This document shows, one piece after another, positions 53,001 through 64,000 of a stretch of 64,000 nucleotides of DNA. How positions within the stretch are numbered: position 1 is the first letter of the stretch; each line of letters starts with the position of its first letter. The notes below the pieces were generated by a model. It had not been told where the DNA came from. It searched no databases and saw only the letters and a list, made by a program, of their open reading frames with translations. Origin of the DNA: Anastatus disparis (taxonomy: Eukaryota > Arthropoda > Insecta > Hymenoptera > Eupelmidae); assembly GCA_017163975.1 (NCBI GenBank), contig JAFFSR010000306.1:474001-538000 (forward strand). Reading direction: 5' to 3'. A program made the translations under genes and the position numbers.

Positions 53001-55208
53001 GTGCCACAAGATTTTTTTTTAACAAGTGAGCAGTTTTTAATCAGTTACATAAACAGGTTATTTTATCTATGTTACTTAAAATAAAAAAATTCTAGTTTAG
53101 GAAAAGTTGCTAATATTAATACTGATAAAAATCTTAAAGATTATTAAGGAATGGTGTTACTTTTTGATACTTAATTTGATTATATGATTTTATTTTTAAA
53201 GAAGTTTTTCACATAATAGTTATCTGTAATAAAAAAATGCTTTTACAATGTTAATTACTTTTTCCTGACATTCGTTTTGAAAGTTCATGCTTAGCAATTT
53301 TAAAATTTGGTTGAGACACTGATGATGCTGCTATAAATTATTTTGGATGTGTTATAATTAGTGTGCTGCCTTAATTTTCAACTGAAGGATTATAAATTTA
53401 GGATATTTTGGATTGAATTGCGGAAATAAAATAAATGATTAAAGAATTACAATCAACGAATTAATAAATTCAAATATTAATAGTTAAAAAAAATGTTACC
53501 ATGTCAGTGAGTTTTTTCAACAGGGTTATACATAAATTAAATTAATTAAAATTAATATTTTCAATCAATCATATACCTATTTTTTTTATTAAAAAGATAT
53601 ATTTTTACAAAATATGTAGCAGTAAAAGAGTAGTTCACAGAAAAAAATTGTACTTCGTTAAAAAATTTTATAAATTATAAAAACACAAGTTTTTTAAACT
53701 TCATAAAATAATGAATAGCGTACTGTACATATTGTTCTTGTAGCAAAAATTCTACATGTAAAAAATGTAATAAGATTAAAATACAAATAACGATTAATTA
53801 AACGTATTTATAAATTATAACATAAATTTAGCAATTGAAATAAAATTTTAGGGAATCCTATTCTAATCTCTGTTGCACTGTAACAATAGTCTCATTCTAA
53901 TATGAAAAATTGAAAAAAAATATAAAATTTATTCTTTTTCATAACTTCGGCATGAAATTGCACGAAATAAGCGACAAAATGTTTTTTATTTAAAAAATAG
54001 ACTTTTCATATTTTGGAAATTATATCATACAAATTTTCCTGGACATTTTCCGACTTCACCTCCTTTAAATTAATGTTTAGTGACAAAATATATAAAAAAA
54101 ATTTTTGGAATCGTGGACTTTAATGTTACTATAGCAATCTCCCCTATTTTCTGACCTGACTTTTTCATGTGAGCACCGTTGCGCGGTACTCTCTGAATAA
54201 GCGGTTCAATTCTTCGTGAAAAATTAAAGGAAGACCGCAACCAGCCTGAGCCATTCTTTTTTTATCAACAGTTGGTGGATTAAAGAATAATTTTAGCTAA
54301 TTAAAATGTAAAAATTCTTAATTATATTGGTCACCAATGATTGGTGCAATAAAATAAAAAAAATCATTAAAAATGGCAAAATGAGTTTTTTTTATATTTA
54401 TGATGTTTTTACAAAGAAATGGTGCACTGTACCGCAAAATTGATAAGAATATTTTCGACTTGATATTTGATGAAAAACACGAAAAATTATGTTTTTCCCC
54501 GAAAAATTAACAACCAGAAAATTTACTTTAGAGATTTTCCTAACTATTTTCCAGCTATCCACCCTCGAAATTCGTGTTCAGGGCACCAAAATACATAGGA
54601 AAAACTTTGGTGGAGCCGTGGATCTCCATCGGCTACGGAAACTCTCCTAGCTACCTATGTTAGTTATAAATGTCCTCCGTATTCAGGTGAAATACCCCGG
54701 TTGAAATGTACATTAAGGTTTGGAAAGATCCTGATGTAAAAGAACCTTTCTAATTTTTTGCGGTTTTTGGTACCAGTCCATAATACAACTTTGCGAACTC
54801 TTATGAAAAAAATTGTCATGATTGTCGTTGATACCTTCTGAACTTTTTTGATTCATTAAGTTTTACTAAGGAGTAGTAACCTTAATTTTATCGCATTCAC
54901 AATTAATGAACAATTAAGATCGCTTTAGAATTGAACAGCACTGTAAAGTTTTCAGGAGAAACCTTCTAGATTGTATTTTAAAAAATTCTTCAGAAATATT
55001 TTTTACGTTTTATCATCGTATGAATATATTTATTAAATTATTGGTAAATAAATGATTATAAATCTATGAGATCATTTAAGAATACGGATGAATCTTTATA
55101 TTTTCTGTATATTGATTAAAAGGTTAATGAAACTTCACGAACTCTATGGAAGTAAATCGAGATGAATTATTACAATCTTGCAAAGAGTTTAATAGCTGTT
55201 AAAGATCC
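53001..55208. other. AT-rich region without gene; one diverged direct repeat
   Basis: No supported ORF. Two diverged copies of a block about 480 bp apart: 'tttccgacttcacctccttt' with 'aatcgtggactt' near 54045-54120, and 'ttccagctatccaccctcga' with 'agccgtggatct' near 54550-54630. Confidence 0.5.
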
Positions 55209-55212
55209 TTAA

Positions 55213-55591
55213 GAGGAGGTCGAGTATATATATCCTATTGTAATCAAAAAATTGATTTTTTTACAAAAATTAATAATTTTAGCAAAAAATAAAGAGAAAG
55301 CCCCATCTTGTATCATAAAAAGCAATATTTTCTTTGATTAGGAAAAATTTTTTTCATCAATTCGTTTTAAAAAAAACCTTGAAAAACATAAAATATCGAG
55401 GTTTGGATAGACAATTCAGTTTTTCAAAGTTTTCTTTGAAACGAAGCGATAAAAATAATTTTTTCTCATAAGAGAAAATATTGCTTTTCATTATACGAGA
55501 TGGGGCTTTCTTCTTATTTTTTGCTACAATTATAAGGTTTTGCAGAAAATTAAATTTTTTTATTATAAAAGGATAGATATACGACCTGCTA
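55213..55591. mobile_element. MITE family A, copy 2 (TTAA target site)
   Basis: 379 bp, about the same length as copy 1 at 30-410. It shares GAGGAGGTC ends, 'aagagaaagcc', 'catcttgtat' and the central 'gaaaaac' pair, but is more diverged between arms. TTAA lies at 55209-55212 and 55592-55595. Confidence 0.8.
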
Positions 55592-55928
55592 TTAATAAAA
55601 TACCGTGAAAATTATTTATGATTCTCAGTAACGATTTGGAAGTTATGAAAAAATATACGTATTATTAAATTTTTTTAACTCTTGAAATAGTTAAGCATAC
55701 CATGGAATTGTTCGATATTGGAAATAAAGCCATTTTACACGACTAAGCTATAAATTTTTTTTGTGAACAAATACAATAAATCGCACTGATTTATTAATAC
55801 TAGGCAATTTTTCAGTTTATTAATAAGTTAATTTAATTAATACTATGATATGCCCTTCAAAAATCACTATTTAATATATTAGAAATTCATAAAAAATCTG
55901 AAGAAGTCATAATCATATTTTTTGATAC

Positions 55929-56307
55929 ATGGGGATATCCACAAAACTTTAAATTCTCTAGTGACAGGTCATATTACAGCTGTTACTGGGTTACCGCATG
56001 ATGCACATTATTTAAACTAGGTTCAAATCTTTTGTGCTATCCTGTAACTCTATTTCTGATGTATTTTGTAAATGTTTAACAAACGGCGCAGTAGATATTT
56101 CTATAAAACATTCATTTTTACACATAAAAAATTACCGTAATTTATCTTATGTGTAAATTTACTTTTTATAGAATTATCTGCTGCGCCGTTTGTGGCACAT
56201 TTACAAAATACATCAGAAATAGAGTTACAGGATAGCACAAAAGATTATAACCTAGTTTAAATAATGACCTGTTACTAGAGAATTTAAAGTTGGGTGGATA
56301 TCCCCAT
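55929..56307. mobile_element. Palindromic element with ~180-bp arms
   Basis: The left arm starts atggggatatcc and the right arm ends ggatatccccat. Inner blocks such as 'tatcctgtaactctatttct' (56039) and 'agaaatagagttacaggata' (56215) are perfect complements. The spacer is about 60 bp around 56120. One inner segment (55970-56000) is unpaired, suggesting indels. No gene. Confidence 0.75.
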
Positions 56308-56439
56308 ATAATACCATGGTGGTACACATGAAATTGGAAAGGTTCCAAAAATATATAAATTACAATAACTTTTCTGATGAGGATATATTATTCAGATTAA
56401 TATTATTTTTAAAATTAGATAACATTATTTTTATTTTTA

Positions 56440-57400
56440 AGAGCATGACGAAGCTTCCAGTCTTCTAATAATATTTCCAATCCTAAGTTATGAATAAACA
56501 ATGCGTTTAATAACATTTTTTTGCGACAAAGAAAAAATTTGTAAGATTCAACTCGAGTGCGGATAACTCAAGAAACCCACGAAAATACTACATAAAAAGT
56601 AATAATACAAACTTTCAATATAACGTATTTTAAGATTAGGTTTGTCGAGCTTGATATAATTTCCAATCCAAGTTCATAGAAAATTTACAAGTTTAGATGA
56701 TTTTTTATTTTAACAAAAATTATTGTATTAACATAGCTTTAATGCGGACAAGTCATTATATTTGTTTTTCTCATCCGTGCTGAGTAAGTGGCCTATAGCG
56801 CATGCGTTTTCGGGGTAGTAAGTAGCTAATAGCGCACGCTGCGTGTGTTGTTTTTTGAGGGCGTGTGTTTCACAGCTATGTATAATATTATTTTGTATTA
56901 AATCACGTAAATACGTAACATTCTGTAAAATAATGTCACGCAAAAGCGTTAATTAATGTAAAATCGCAAAGGTTTATACAAGTGCAGCGCCCTCATACTG
57001 TATCTCATCGACCATGTGATGAATTTTATACTCTATCTCGCTTTAACCTCTGACAAAGTAAATCGTATCATCTATTCTTGTATTATTTTTACATCAACGA
57101 AATCGTAATTATTCCGTATATACGTGAAATTGGTGAACTAAAAGTATGTAATTTAATTACAAATAATAGTACCAAAAAGTATTGAAATATACTATTGCGA
57201 GTCAGTCGTACGGCAGATATGAGAGAGAGAGAGAGTCTCGGGCAATAGCGCTACTCGCTACGCTCGTGTGCCAACTTGCCTCCGTGCGCAATAGTCGACT
57301 AAACCTTACTCGTTACAGAATATACTATTAATTTACGAATTTAAAATGATATTAATGAAATAAAAAAAGCAAAACTCGATTGCTGCAGCTCCAACATCAG
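56440..57400 (+). repeat. Dispersed Helitron-linked repeat, copy 3, split by an insertion
   Basis: 56440-56765 matches 24407-24720. The continuation ('aataaaaaaagcaaaactcg', 'gcagctccaacatc') appears at about 57330-57400, so 56766-57322 is an insertion. The copies are diverged. Confidence 0.65.
56766..57322. mobile_element. Insertion of unknown type within the dispersed repeat
   Basis: About 560 bp, GC-richer than its surroundings, absent from copies 1 and 2 of the repeat. It has a (GA) run at 57221-57233, small inverted segments (actattgcg near 57193, gcgcaatagt near 57287) and 'aatatactatt' near its right end, which recalls the ends of the hairpin elements. No ORF. Confidence 0.45.
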
Positions 57401-58140
57401 ATAAATATTACGGAAAGAAATATAATGAATCACCCAAATTCACAATTTTATAAATTACAACTGAATCACTGGAAAAATAGTTGCATACAATAGACTTTTC
57501 CAAATTTTATGAGTAACGGCTTATAATTGAAATTTCAATGTCGGAACGATTCGGAAAACTTGAAAAATTTATCAATTTTCATTTCATAATAGTTCTTAAA
57601 CATTCTTTAAAGACCGGAAAAATATTTGTTCCGATTCTCTTAGAAATTTTCGGGTCATTTTAACGAGGATATAACTGATGATGATGTAACAAAATTCAAC
57701 TGCAATAATCACAAATTTTCCTATCGAAAACGTTTTCATAAATAATTTCCATAACTTTATAATTTCCGTGAAAATAATCATAATCTTCATAATTCTGCGA
57801 AAATGACGATTTATATTGACTTTTTCATAAATTTAAGTAACTTATAGAAATTTTCTCAAATTCAATTTACTTGTTTTTGTCATAAAAAACGAAAGATAAT
57901 TAGTCTTAAAGCAGACTTAACGTGGGTAAATATTATTTTTTTATATACGCTTTTCTTATATTCGCCTTCATGTCTGTTTATTTGTTTGTCTGTCTGTAAT
58001 CACACGCTCAATTTCAGGCACTTTTTGACAGATATAAATTCTGAAAATTGGCATAGACTTTGGTCTTGGATGACAATACAATAATCAGTTGTCATTTTGG
58101 TACCTGGACATCCAGGTCGATGATAATGGGTGTGAAAAGT
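57401..58140. other. AT-rich spacer, nothing recognised
   Basis: No gene or clear repeat identified. Confidence 0.45.
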
Positions 58141-58415
58141 CATCTCCGAGGAAGTATAAATGGGGAGGCTTTCTTTGGGTCGAGGCGAGTTTTTCGGGGG
58201 TTTTCAGGGTTGCTAAAACCGAATTTGAGATCAAACAATTGCCATAAAGTGATGCACGTTGTCCAGAATACGCATGGACGTCGTCTCCGAGGAAGTACAA
58301 GTGGGGAGGCTTTCTCTGGGTCGAGGTGGGTTCCCCGGGGGATTTCGGGGCTGCTAAAACCTAACCCTATGAAGAGGTCGAACTGGAGTACCAAGTCGCC
58401 GATAACGGATGTACC
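58135..58415 (+). repeat. Two-unit imperfect tandem repeat, 141-bp period
   Basis: 'ctccgaggaagta' followed by tggggaggctttct, gggtcgagg, and ending 'gctaaaacc' occurs at 58144 and 58285. GC-rich compared with its neighbours. The overlapping frames on both strands (58060-58461 plus, 58085-58394 minus) show no family resemblance, so I call it a repeat fragment, not a gene. Confidence 0.65.
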
Positions 58416-58546
58416 TGAGTGTAATCTTCGAAAAGTCTGGTTGCAATGTAACTCTAAATGACAATAAAAACAATTTTAACTTAAAAATAGAAAATACAAA
58501 ATTTTAAAAACATGCTTTAAAAATAAAATACAATAATTGAATAAAT

Positions 58547-58857
58547 AGACTAAAAAGTATAAATTAAATAAATTAACTTTCTTGATATTACTTTTATATA
58601 GTTTCATTGCAATAATCAATAGAAAATTTTACAACAACAATTTAAAAAGAAAAGTGTGGTTGCTGAAATTTTTTCTAAAATCTTTTTAAGAAATTACTAA
58701 AGATAGTATTGAAATTATTATTAGATTTACTGAAAATCAGTGCACACCCTTTTCTTTTATAATTTTTGTTGTAAAATTTTATCTTGATTATTGCAATGAA
58801 ACTGTATAAAAGTAATTTTAAGAAATTTAATTAATTTATTTAATACTTTTTAGTGCA
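58547..58857. mobile_element. Palindromic AT-rich element
   Basis: 'tatagtttcattgcaataat' at about 58597 is complementary to 'attattgcaatgaaactgta' near 58787, and 'actaaaaagtat' at the left end pairs with 'aatactttttagtgc' at the right end. Arms of about 100 bp; no gene. Confidence 0.65.
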
Positions 58858-58982
58858 TTTTTTCAATTGTTGGTTTTTTTTAACAACGTATTTTCAACAT
58901 GAAAAAAACATTTTATTATTTAATTATATTATTTCACTAATTAGGTAAATTCAAATATCTTCATATTATAATTTGCAAAATG

Positions 58983-59190
58983 TAGTTGCAGTGGAGTAGT
59001 GGCTAAGGCGCGTGACTCGTATTCCCGTTGGCGCGGGATCGATTCCCCGTCTGGTCACTTTTTCGCTGTCTCTGCCGTGGGCTGACACCACGTTAAATAA
59101 TACGTCAAATTATGTTGTTTTAAAAATGAATTTCTATGTGTTAAAAAGGGCAGTAATGCCCGTAGATATAATAAAAAAAAAAAAAAAAAA
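58983..59190 (+). mobile_element. tRNA-derived SINE with poly(A) tail
   Basis: The head 'gtggagtagtggctaaggcg' has an A-box-like segment (TAGTGGCTAAGG) and, about 35 bp later, a good B box (GGATCGATTCC), the internal RNA polymerase III promoter. The remainder is a tRNA-unrelated body, then a run of about 19 A at 59171-59189. Possible duplication aaaatgt on both sides (about 58976 and 59186). It is not a functional tRNA, because the anticodon and acceptor stems do not form properly. Amplified by LINE machinery. Confidence 0.75.
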
Positions 59191-59504
59191 ATGTGTTATT
59201 TATTTAACATCAATTATTGTTTTAAGTATTTATCTAAAGTTTATAGTATTCGAGAAAACAATTCATTACGGAATTCATTAAACAATTCATAGAAAAAAAA
59301 ATTTTTTAATTTACATTGTCTCATTTCAACACTTTTATGATTTAGACCTATAAAATTTTGTGTATATGTTTTGTGTATGAAAATATATGATTAATCTGTA
59401 ACTGAAAGAATAATTTATAGACCACCAGTTATTTTATTACCGCAATTAATATAAATGCAAATCTTTGTACAATAACATAAAACTGGCTGACAATTTCTTG
59501 AAAA

Positions 59505-59600
59505 AATTAGGGAACGTAGATATCTGTATAACCTAACCTTTTACTTTGGCATTCCGTACTTTTCTCAATAACGTCATTATAAATTTTCTATTTTGAAGTG
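59505..59600 (+). repeat. Fragment related to MITE family E
   Basis: 'ccttttactttggcattccg' and 'tacttttctcaataacg' resemble the centre of the element at 18996-19374. Only part of the element is present. Confidence 0.5.
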
Positions 59601-60056
59601 AAACTTCTTTAGCAACGGTATACACCTCCCGTAAGAGACGTATAAAAAAATTATACGGGAGTGAATTGATTTCATGACGGTACATGCAACGGAACTAATG
59701 AATAGGAAGTGTATATATATGAGGGGCGTCCGCGCCTCCTATATGTAAATCAAGGTACTAGATACGTATAAAGAACAATTCGCGGGACTGACTTGATGTC
59801 AAATGCACATATAGTGCATCAAATTATTGTTTATGTATTTTTCTAACAAAGTTGGGTTTTGTAAAATTTAATTTTCGTTAAAAAGATTATAATTAAATTC
59901 ATACTTTACAAATTTTAGACCTCGTAAAAATTTAATTTTAGGAATATTATTTATAAAATAAATTCTTAAATCATTCTTACTGGATCAATAAACCTATAAA
60001 TACATTGTATTTTATTATGTTATTCATTGTTTTGTTGTTCACTTTAAGGATTTAAA
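59601..60056. other. Spacer upstream of the hAT gene
   Basis: Contains 'ctcccgta...tacgggag', a small inverted pair at 59627-59667. No ORF. It could hold the hAT promoter or terminal inverted repeat, which I could not identify. Confidence 0.4.
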
Positions 60057-63000
60057 ATGAACAGTGAAGAAAATTCAGTGGATAGATTGACAGATGAATC
60101 GCTAGCTAGTTTAAGAGTTGGTATAGATGGTGAACCATTACATGATGATGGAAGTCAAGGGACAGCAAATAATTGTACCCATTATGAGTTATCACGATTG
60201 AGTAATTCTACAGAAATTACAAATGTTTCAACGGCGCCTTCTGTTTCATTAAGTGATGAGCAAAGAGAAATGTTAGATGTCTGCTGTAAAACTTGTTATT
60301 TGGATGGAAAATTTTTCGAAGCAGATTTGACGAAATCAAATGGCGATAAAATCATAGCAAAATGCATGACTTGTAACCCAATTATTCATGGAAATCTTAA
60401 AGTTTCATCAAATTTTTATCGCCATTTAAAGGTTATTGTTTTTATATGTATATATTATTAAATTAACTAATTTATTTATTGTTATTGTGACTTGCAAAAT
60501 TTAAAAAGTAAAAATTGTACTTTTTTAAAAATACCTTGATAAAGTCAATATTTAATGGTATAAATTGAAAAAAAATTTTGATGTTTTTTATGACAGTACA
60601 TTCAAATATAAAGTTAATATTTAGATGAAATATCAAGTATCATGTTTCAATAAATATCTTGTTCAATGATGAATTTTCTCTTATGGATATATAAAATTGA
60701 ACATTATTTATATTAAAGTTATATACCTTATCAGGAAAAAAGGTCAGCCATGTTGGTAGGTAACGATAATAATAAATTTTATCTGTTATAGTAAACACAG
60801 AATAAAATGTTGTGTCCACTTTTTTACAATGTCATCAAATTGCTTTTTTAATACCTGGTCCAAAAGTACCATATTTTCTCCTGTGGTCGAAAATAGAATA
60901 TGGTATTTTTGGCCTCTTGTTGGAAAATTTGTATTTTCACCTCGAGAGTAAATGAAGAATGACTTTAATTTTATGTGAATTGTCATCCAAGCCTAACAGG
61001 AGTTCTTTATTTTTACTCGCTCTAGGTGAAAAATATACTATTTCATACAAAACCAAAAAATTTTAATAATATTAAATGTTTATTTTGTATTAATTTTATG
61101 ATTTAACATAATTATATTTTTAGAGAAAACATGAAGATAAACTACAAAGCTATCAGCAATATAAAAAATTTAAAAAATTGGATGGTGATGATGAAGATGA
61201 AAATGATGTTGTTTATCGACGTGTGACATGTGCTTTTTCTCAAAATACTTTTGAAAAAAATGTTGTTGAGTTTTTATTGAGAAATCAACTTTCTCTTCGT
61301 CTAGTTGAAGATTCAGCTTTTCGAAAAATATTTAATGGTTGTATATTTTATATAATATTTTTTTTATTATATTAATGAATAACATTTTATTTAAAATATT
61401 TAGATTTCAAAATTAAACATGGTGACGCTCCAAAAAAGCATTTGACTCGTTATACTGCTGGAAAAAAAGTTGATGATTTATATTATAAACAATTAGACAA
61501 GATTAAAATGGCTTTAGCTAATGCAAACTATGTCTGTACAACAGCAGATATTTGGACTGGGTCGAATAGAAGATTTTTAGGTGTAACTGCTCATTGGGTA
61601 AGATGACATGTTATTCACATAAAGTAGTTAAAAAATTACAATAAAATCAAAATTATTTCTATTTTCAGATTGATGATATATCTTTGGAAAGAAGATCAGC
61701 AGCTTTAGCTTGTAGACGATTTGAAGGATCGCATAACTTTTCCAATATAGCAGAGCAACTATCTATTATCTATTCGACTTTCGAGCTAACTACTGAAAAA
61801 ATTGTATCTACAGTTACGGATAATGGGAAAAATTTTGTTAAAACCTTTAAAGAATTTGGAATAGAAAATCCAGAAAATTATTTTCCAGGTTATTTAAATT
61901 GTTATTTTAAATCAATTGTATTAAAAATTAAATAAATAGACATTTAAATTATTGGATGAATATAATCAATTCTTGAATAAAATTAATATTAAATAATAAA
62001 GTAAATTAATAACTGTCAATTATCGGTAGATAATTGACAGTTATTAATTTCTTTGGATTTTATAATTTCTCATGAAACAAAATTTAATCAAACAAATCTA
62101 AATTTATTAAAAAAGCTAATTTTGCTTAAAAGTTATAAATATAATGAAAAAAATGAAAAAATTGAACTTAAAATTTATATGAAAAATCTTTATAAAATCT
62201 TAATAAATTTTCAAATTATTATATAAAAATTATTGCAGATGAGGATTCAAATGATTCTCAAGAGGAAATGGAAGAGTTTGAAGAAAATGATGGCAAAGAA
62301 TCACTGTTTATGAACAGTAACGATAATGTAAATCCTGTAGAAGACGAAGCAATATTTTCAAATATAACACTATCTCGTCATTTTCGATAGGTCAGCCATA
62401 CCTCGAGTTTGATTGCAACGAAAGAGCTTGTAGACGCAATTGACAGAGTTCCAAATATTAAAAAGTGTCATAAATTTGTCATGGAAAAATGCCAACAATT
62501 ATGGAAATGTTTAAGATCACCAAAAAACGAGAAGAAATGAAAAAAATTTTTGAATACAGTTTACAGAGGCCCGTTATAACAACGTGGAATTCTACGTATG
62601 ACGCCTTTAAACAAATCATTTCGTTAAAAGAAAAAATTGATGATGAAAAAATTCGTGACATGTTGGAATCTAATAAAATCTTAAGAGAAAAAGATTTTGA
62701 ATTTATTGAAGATTATTTGAAATTGGGTCAACCCCTGGCTTCAGCGATTGATATTTTACAAAGAGAAAAAGATTGTCATTATGGTTATCTTTTACCAACA
62801 TTGTTGACTATCCGAAAAAATGGAATACTTTATCGGCAAATAAAAGTTTGTCTATTTGTGAACCACTGTTGAAATATTTAAAGGAAGTTTGAGACAAAAG
62901 ATTTCATGATTTTTTTGAAATCATTAACAAAGGCGAATTAGCAGCTATAGCAGCACTCACGCACCCCAAATTTAGAGCAAAATGGATTTCGGGCTTTGAT

Positions 63001-63378
63001 GAAAATACACAAGAAAAAATAAAAACGCTTGTTGAAGAATTGGTTAGGCCTAAAAAACCGGAATCAGCTGTTCCAGATAATGAGGATACTGAAGACACGT
63101 TTTTTGATTTTGATGATGACAGCTCAAATGCATTACTAAACACGGCTTTTGCACCTCAAGAACAAGAAGAAAATGAACTAATGAGGTTTTTAAATGAAAA
63201 AACGATGTCTTTGGAGTCTTTAAATAATTTGCCAGTTGTTAAAAGCTTATTTTTGAAATTTAATACCACATTACCTTCTTCAGCTCCAGTAGAAAGATTA
63301 TTTTCTTATGCTACTTTAATGAACATGCCAAAATTTAATAGATTGTCCGATATTGAATTCAAAAAACGAGTACTGTAG
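60057..63378 (+). pseudogene. hAT-superfamily transposase, five exons, decayed
   Basis: Exons with matching phases and GT-AG borders: 60057-60431, 61124-61337, 61404-61597, 61669-61888, 62239-63378. Exon 1 has a BED-finger-like CKTC...CMTC...H pattern. Exon 3 has the first catalytic segment (TTADIWTG), exon 4 the second (VTDNGKNFVKTF), and exon 5 NITLSRHFR, TWNSTYDAF and the C-terminal dimerisation segment SSAPVERLFSYATLM. Defects lie only in exon 5: TAG 62388-62390 at the usual C-x-SHT position, a frameshift near 62515, another near 62840, and TGA 62890-62892. Cut-and-paste transposition; inactive now. The first intron (692 bp) is far longer than the next two (66 and 71 bp). Confidence 0.85.
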
Positions 63379-63559
63379 AAAGCAAATGGACTCAAAAGTT
63401 ATTTGTAAGGGTATAAAGCTTTGAACTTAATAATACTTATTTTATTATTTTTATGAATAAGCAAAAAGTTTAATAATTTATAATTGAATATTTATAATTA
63501 TACAGAAAAATTTTTTATAAAAGCAATCTTTCAATATGAATAGGTAAAAATTTTTTAAA

Positions 63560-64000
63560 ATAATAATCGCGATATTCAAAATCATCGAAAGATTTACATT
63601 GGCTGAGTAATCGCCACTTCATAAATTCTTTTTAAATGTTTCATATAAGAAAATAATCGCGATATTATGAAATATATGTAAGCTTACATTGGCTGAGTAA
63701 TCGCCACTTCGTAAATTCTTTTTAAATGTTTCATATTAGAAAATTATCGCGATATTATGAAATATATGAAAGCTTACATTGGCTGAGTAATCGCCACTTA
63801 GAAAATTCTTTTCAAATGTTTCATATTAGAAAATAATCGCGATATTATTAAATATCTGAAAACTTACATTGGCTGAGTAATCGCTACTTGAAAAGTTATT
63901 ATTCAAACTCTTGTGTTAAATATACAATCATGATATTAAAAATTAACCAAAAATGTACATTGGCTGAGTTATCGCCATATATAATATTGTAAATTTTCAC
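63560..64000 (+). repeat. 90-bp satellite, ~5 units, running off the window
   Basis: 'ttacattggctgagtaatcg' recurs near 63594, 63684, 63774 and 63864, then about 91 bp later. Units also share 'atcgcgatatta' and 'tttaaatgtttcatatt'. It begins 180 bp after the hAT stop. Confidence 0.92.

Noticed and set aside
58060..58461. 133-codon ORF over the 141-bp repeat
   Set aside because: Equally long frames occur on the minus strand over the same repeat, and none resembles a known protein.
58983..59060. Functional tRNA gene
   Set aside because: The B box is good, but the cloverleaf is incomplete and the sequence continues into a body and poly(A) tail; a SINE fits better.

Overview
The window is animal nuclear DNA, most likely from an insect. 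It is strongly AT-rich and has no bacterial gene organisation. Its genes carry short GT-AG introns, and its mobile elements are a Ty3/gypsy retrotransposon, a Helitron, a hAT transposase, a tRNA-derived SINE and many MITEs. A hymenopteran such as a parasitoid wasp would fit, but that is inference. I see no convincing single-copy host gene; nearly all of it is mobile or satellite DNA at different stages of decay.

Layout. Positions 1-4.0 kb hold nested palindromic repeats carrying several MITEs with TTAA or TA target duplications. 5.07-6.97 kb looks like a lone, diverged LTR. 7.4-10.9 kb is a large inverted repeat enclosing GC-rich hairpins. 11.4-18.6 kb is AT-rich and gene-free, with a nested hairpin element (14.53-15.56 kb) and a terminal-inverted-repeat element (15.96-17.66 kb). 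18.6-23.2 kb holds a ~150-bp satellite and two long palindromes bounded by AT microsatellites. 23.4-44.1 kb is a decayed Helitron (Rep plus Pif1-like helicase, with a C48-peptidase-like fragment upstream) interrupted by a young Ty3/gypsy element. 44.2-45.7 kb is two minisatellites. 46.7-48.99 kb is a minus-strand transposase-like pseudogene. 49.2-53.0 kb holds hairpins, an 81-bp repeat and a (TA)n/(CA)n-rich higher-order array. 55.2-59.2 kb holds a second MITE copy, palindromes and a SINE. 60.06-63.38 kb is a five-exon hAT pseudogene. From 63.56 kb a 90-bp satellite runs off the window.

The centrepiece is the retrotransposon: a 2.45-kb LTR, an 18-nt primer-binding site matching tRNA-Lys1,2, Gag, Pol in the -1 frame, a third ORF where env would sit, and a polypurine tract. 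The Gag/Pol overlap carries a GGGAAAC slippery heptamer, a 9-nt spacer and a long stem-loop, a strong -1 ribosomal frameshift signal. ORF3 is not env-like. It ends in a zinc-knuckle module whose cysteine spacing matches the end of Gag, and it is preceded by a good splice acceptor. Pol has a single stop between RT and RNase H. The element entered the Helitron Rep gene with a 4-bp duplication (TGTT). Its 3' side is rearranged: a 360-bp LTR fragment joins at 2-bp microhomology to a second copy of the Helitron target, followed by a complete LTR. This is either a real template switch or unequal exchange, or two haplotypes merged in assembly.

All calls were made by reading the sequence; no database search was run.
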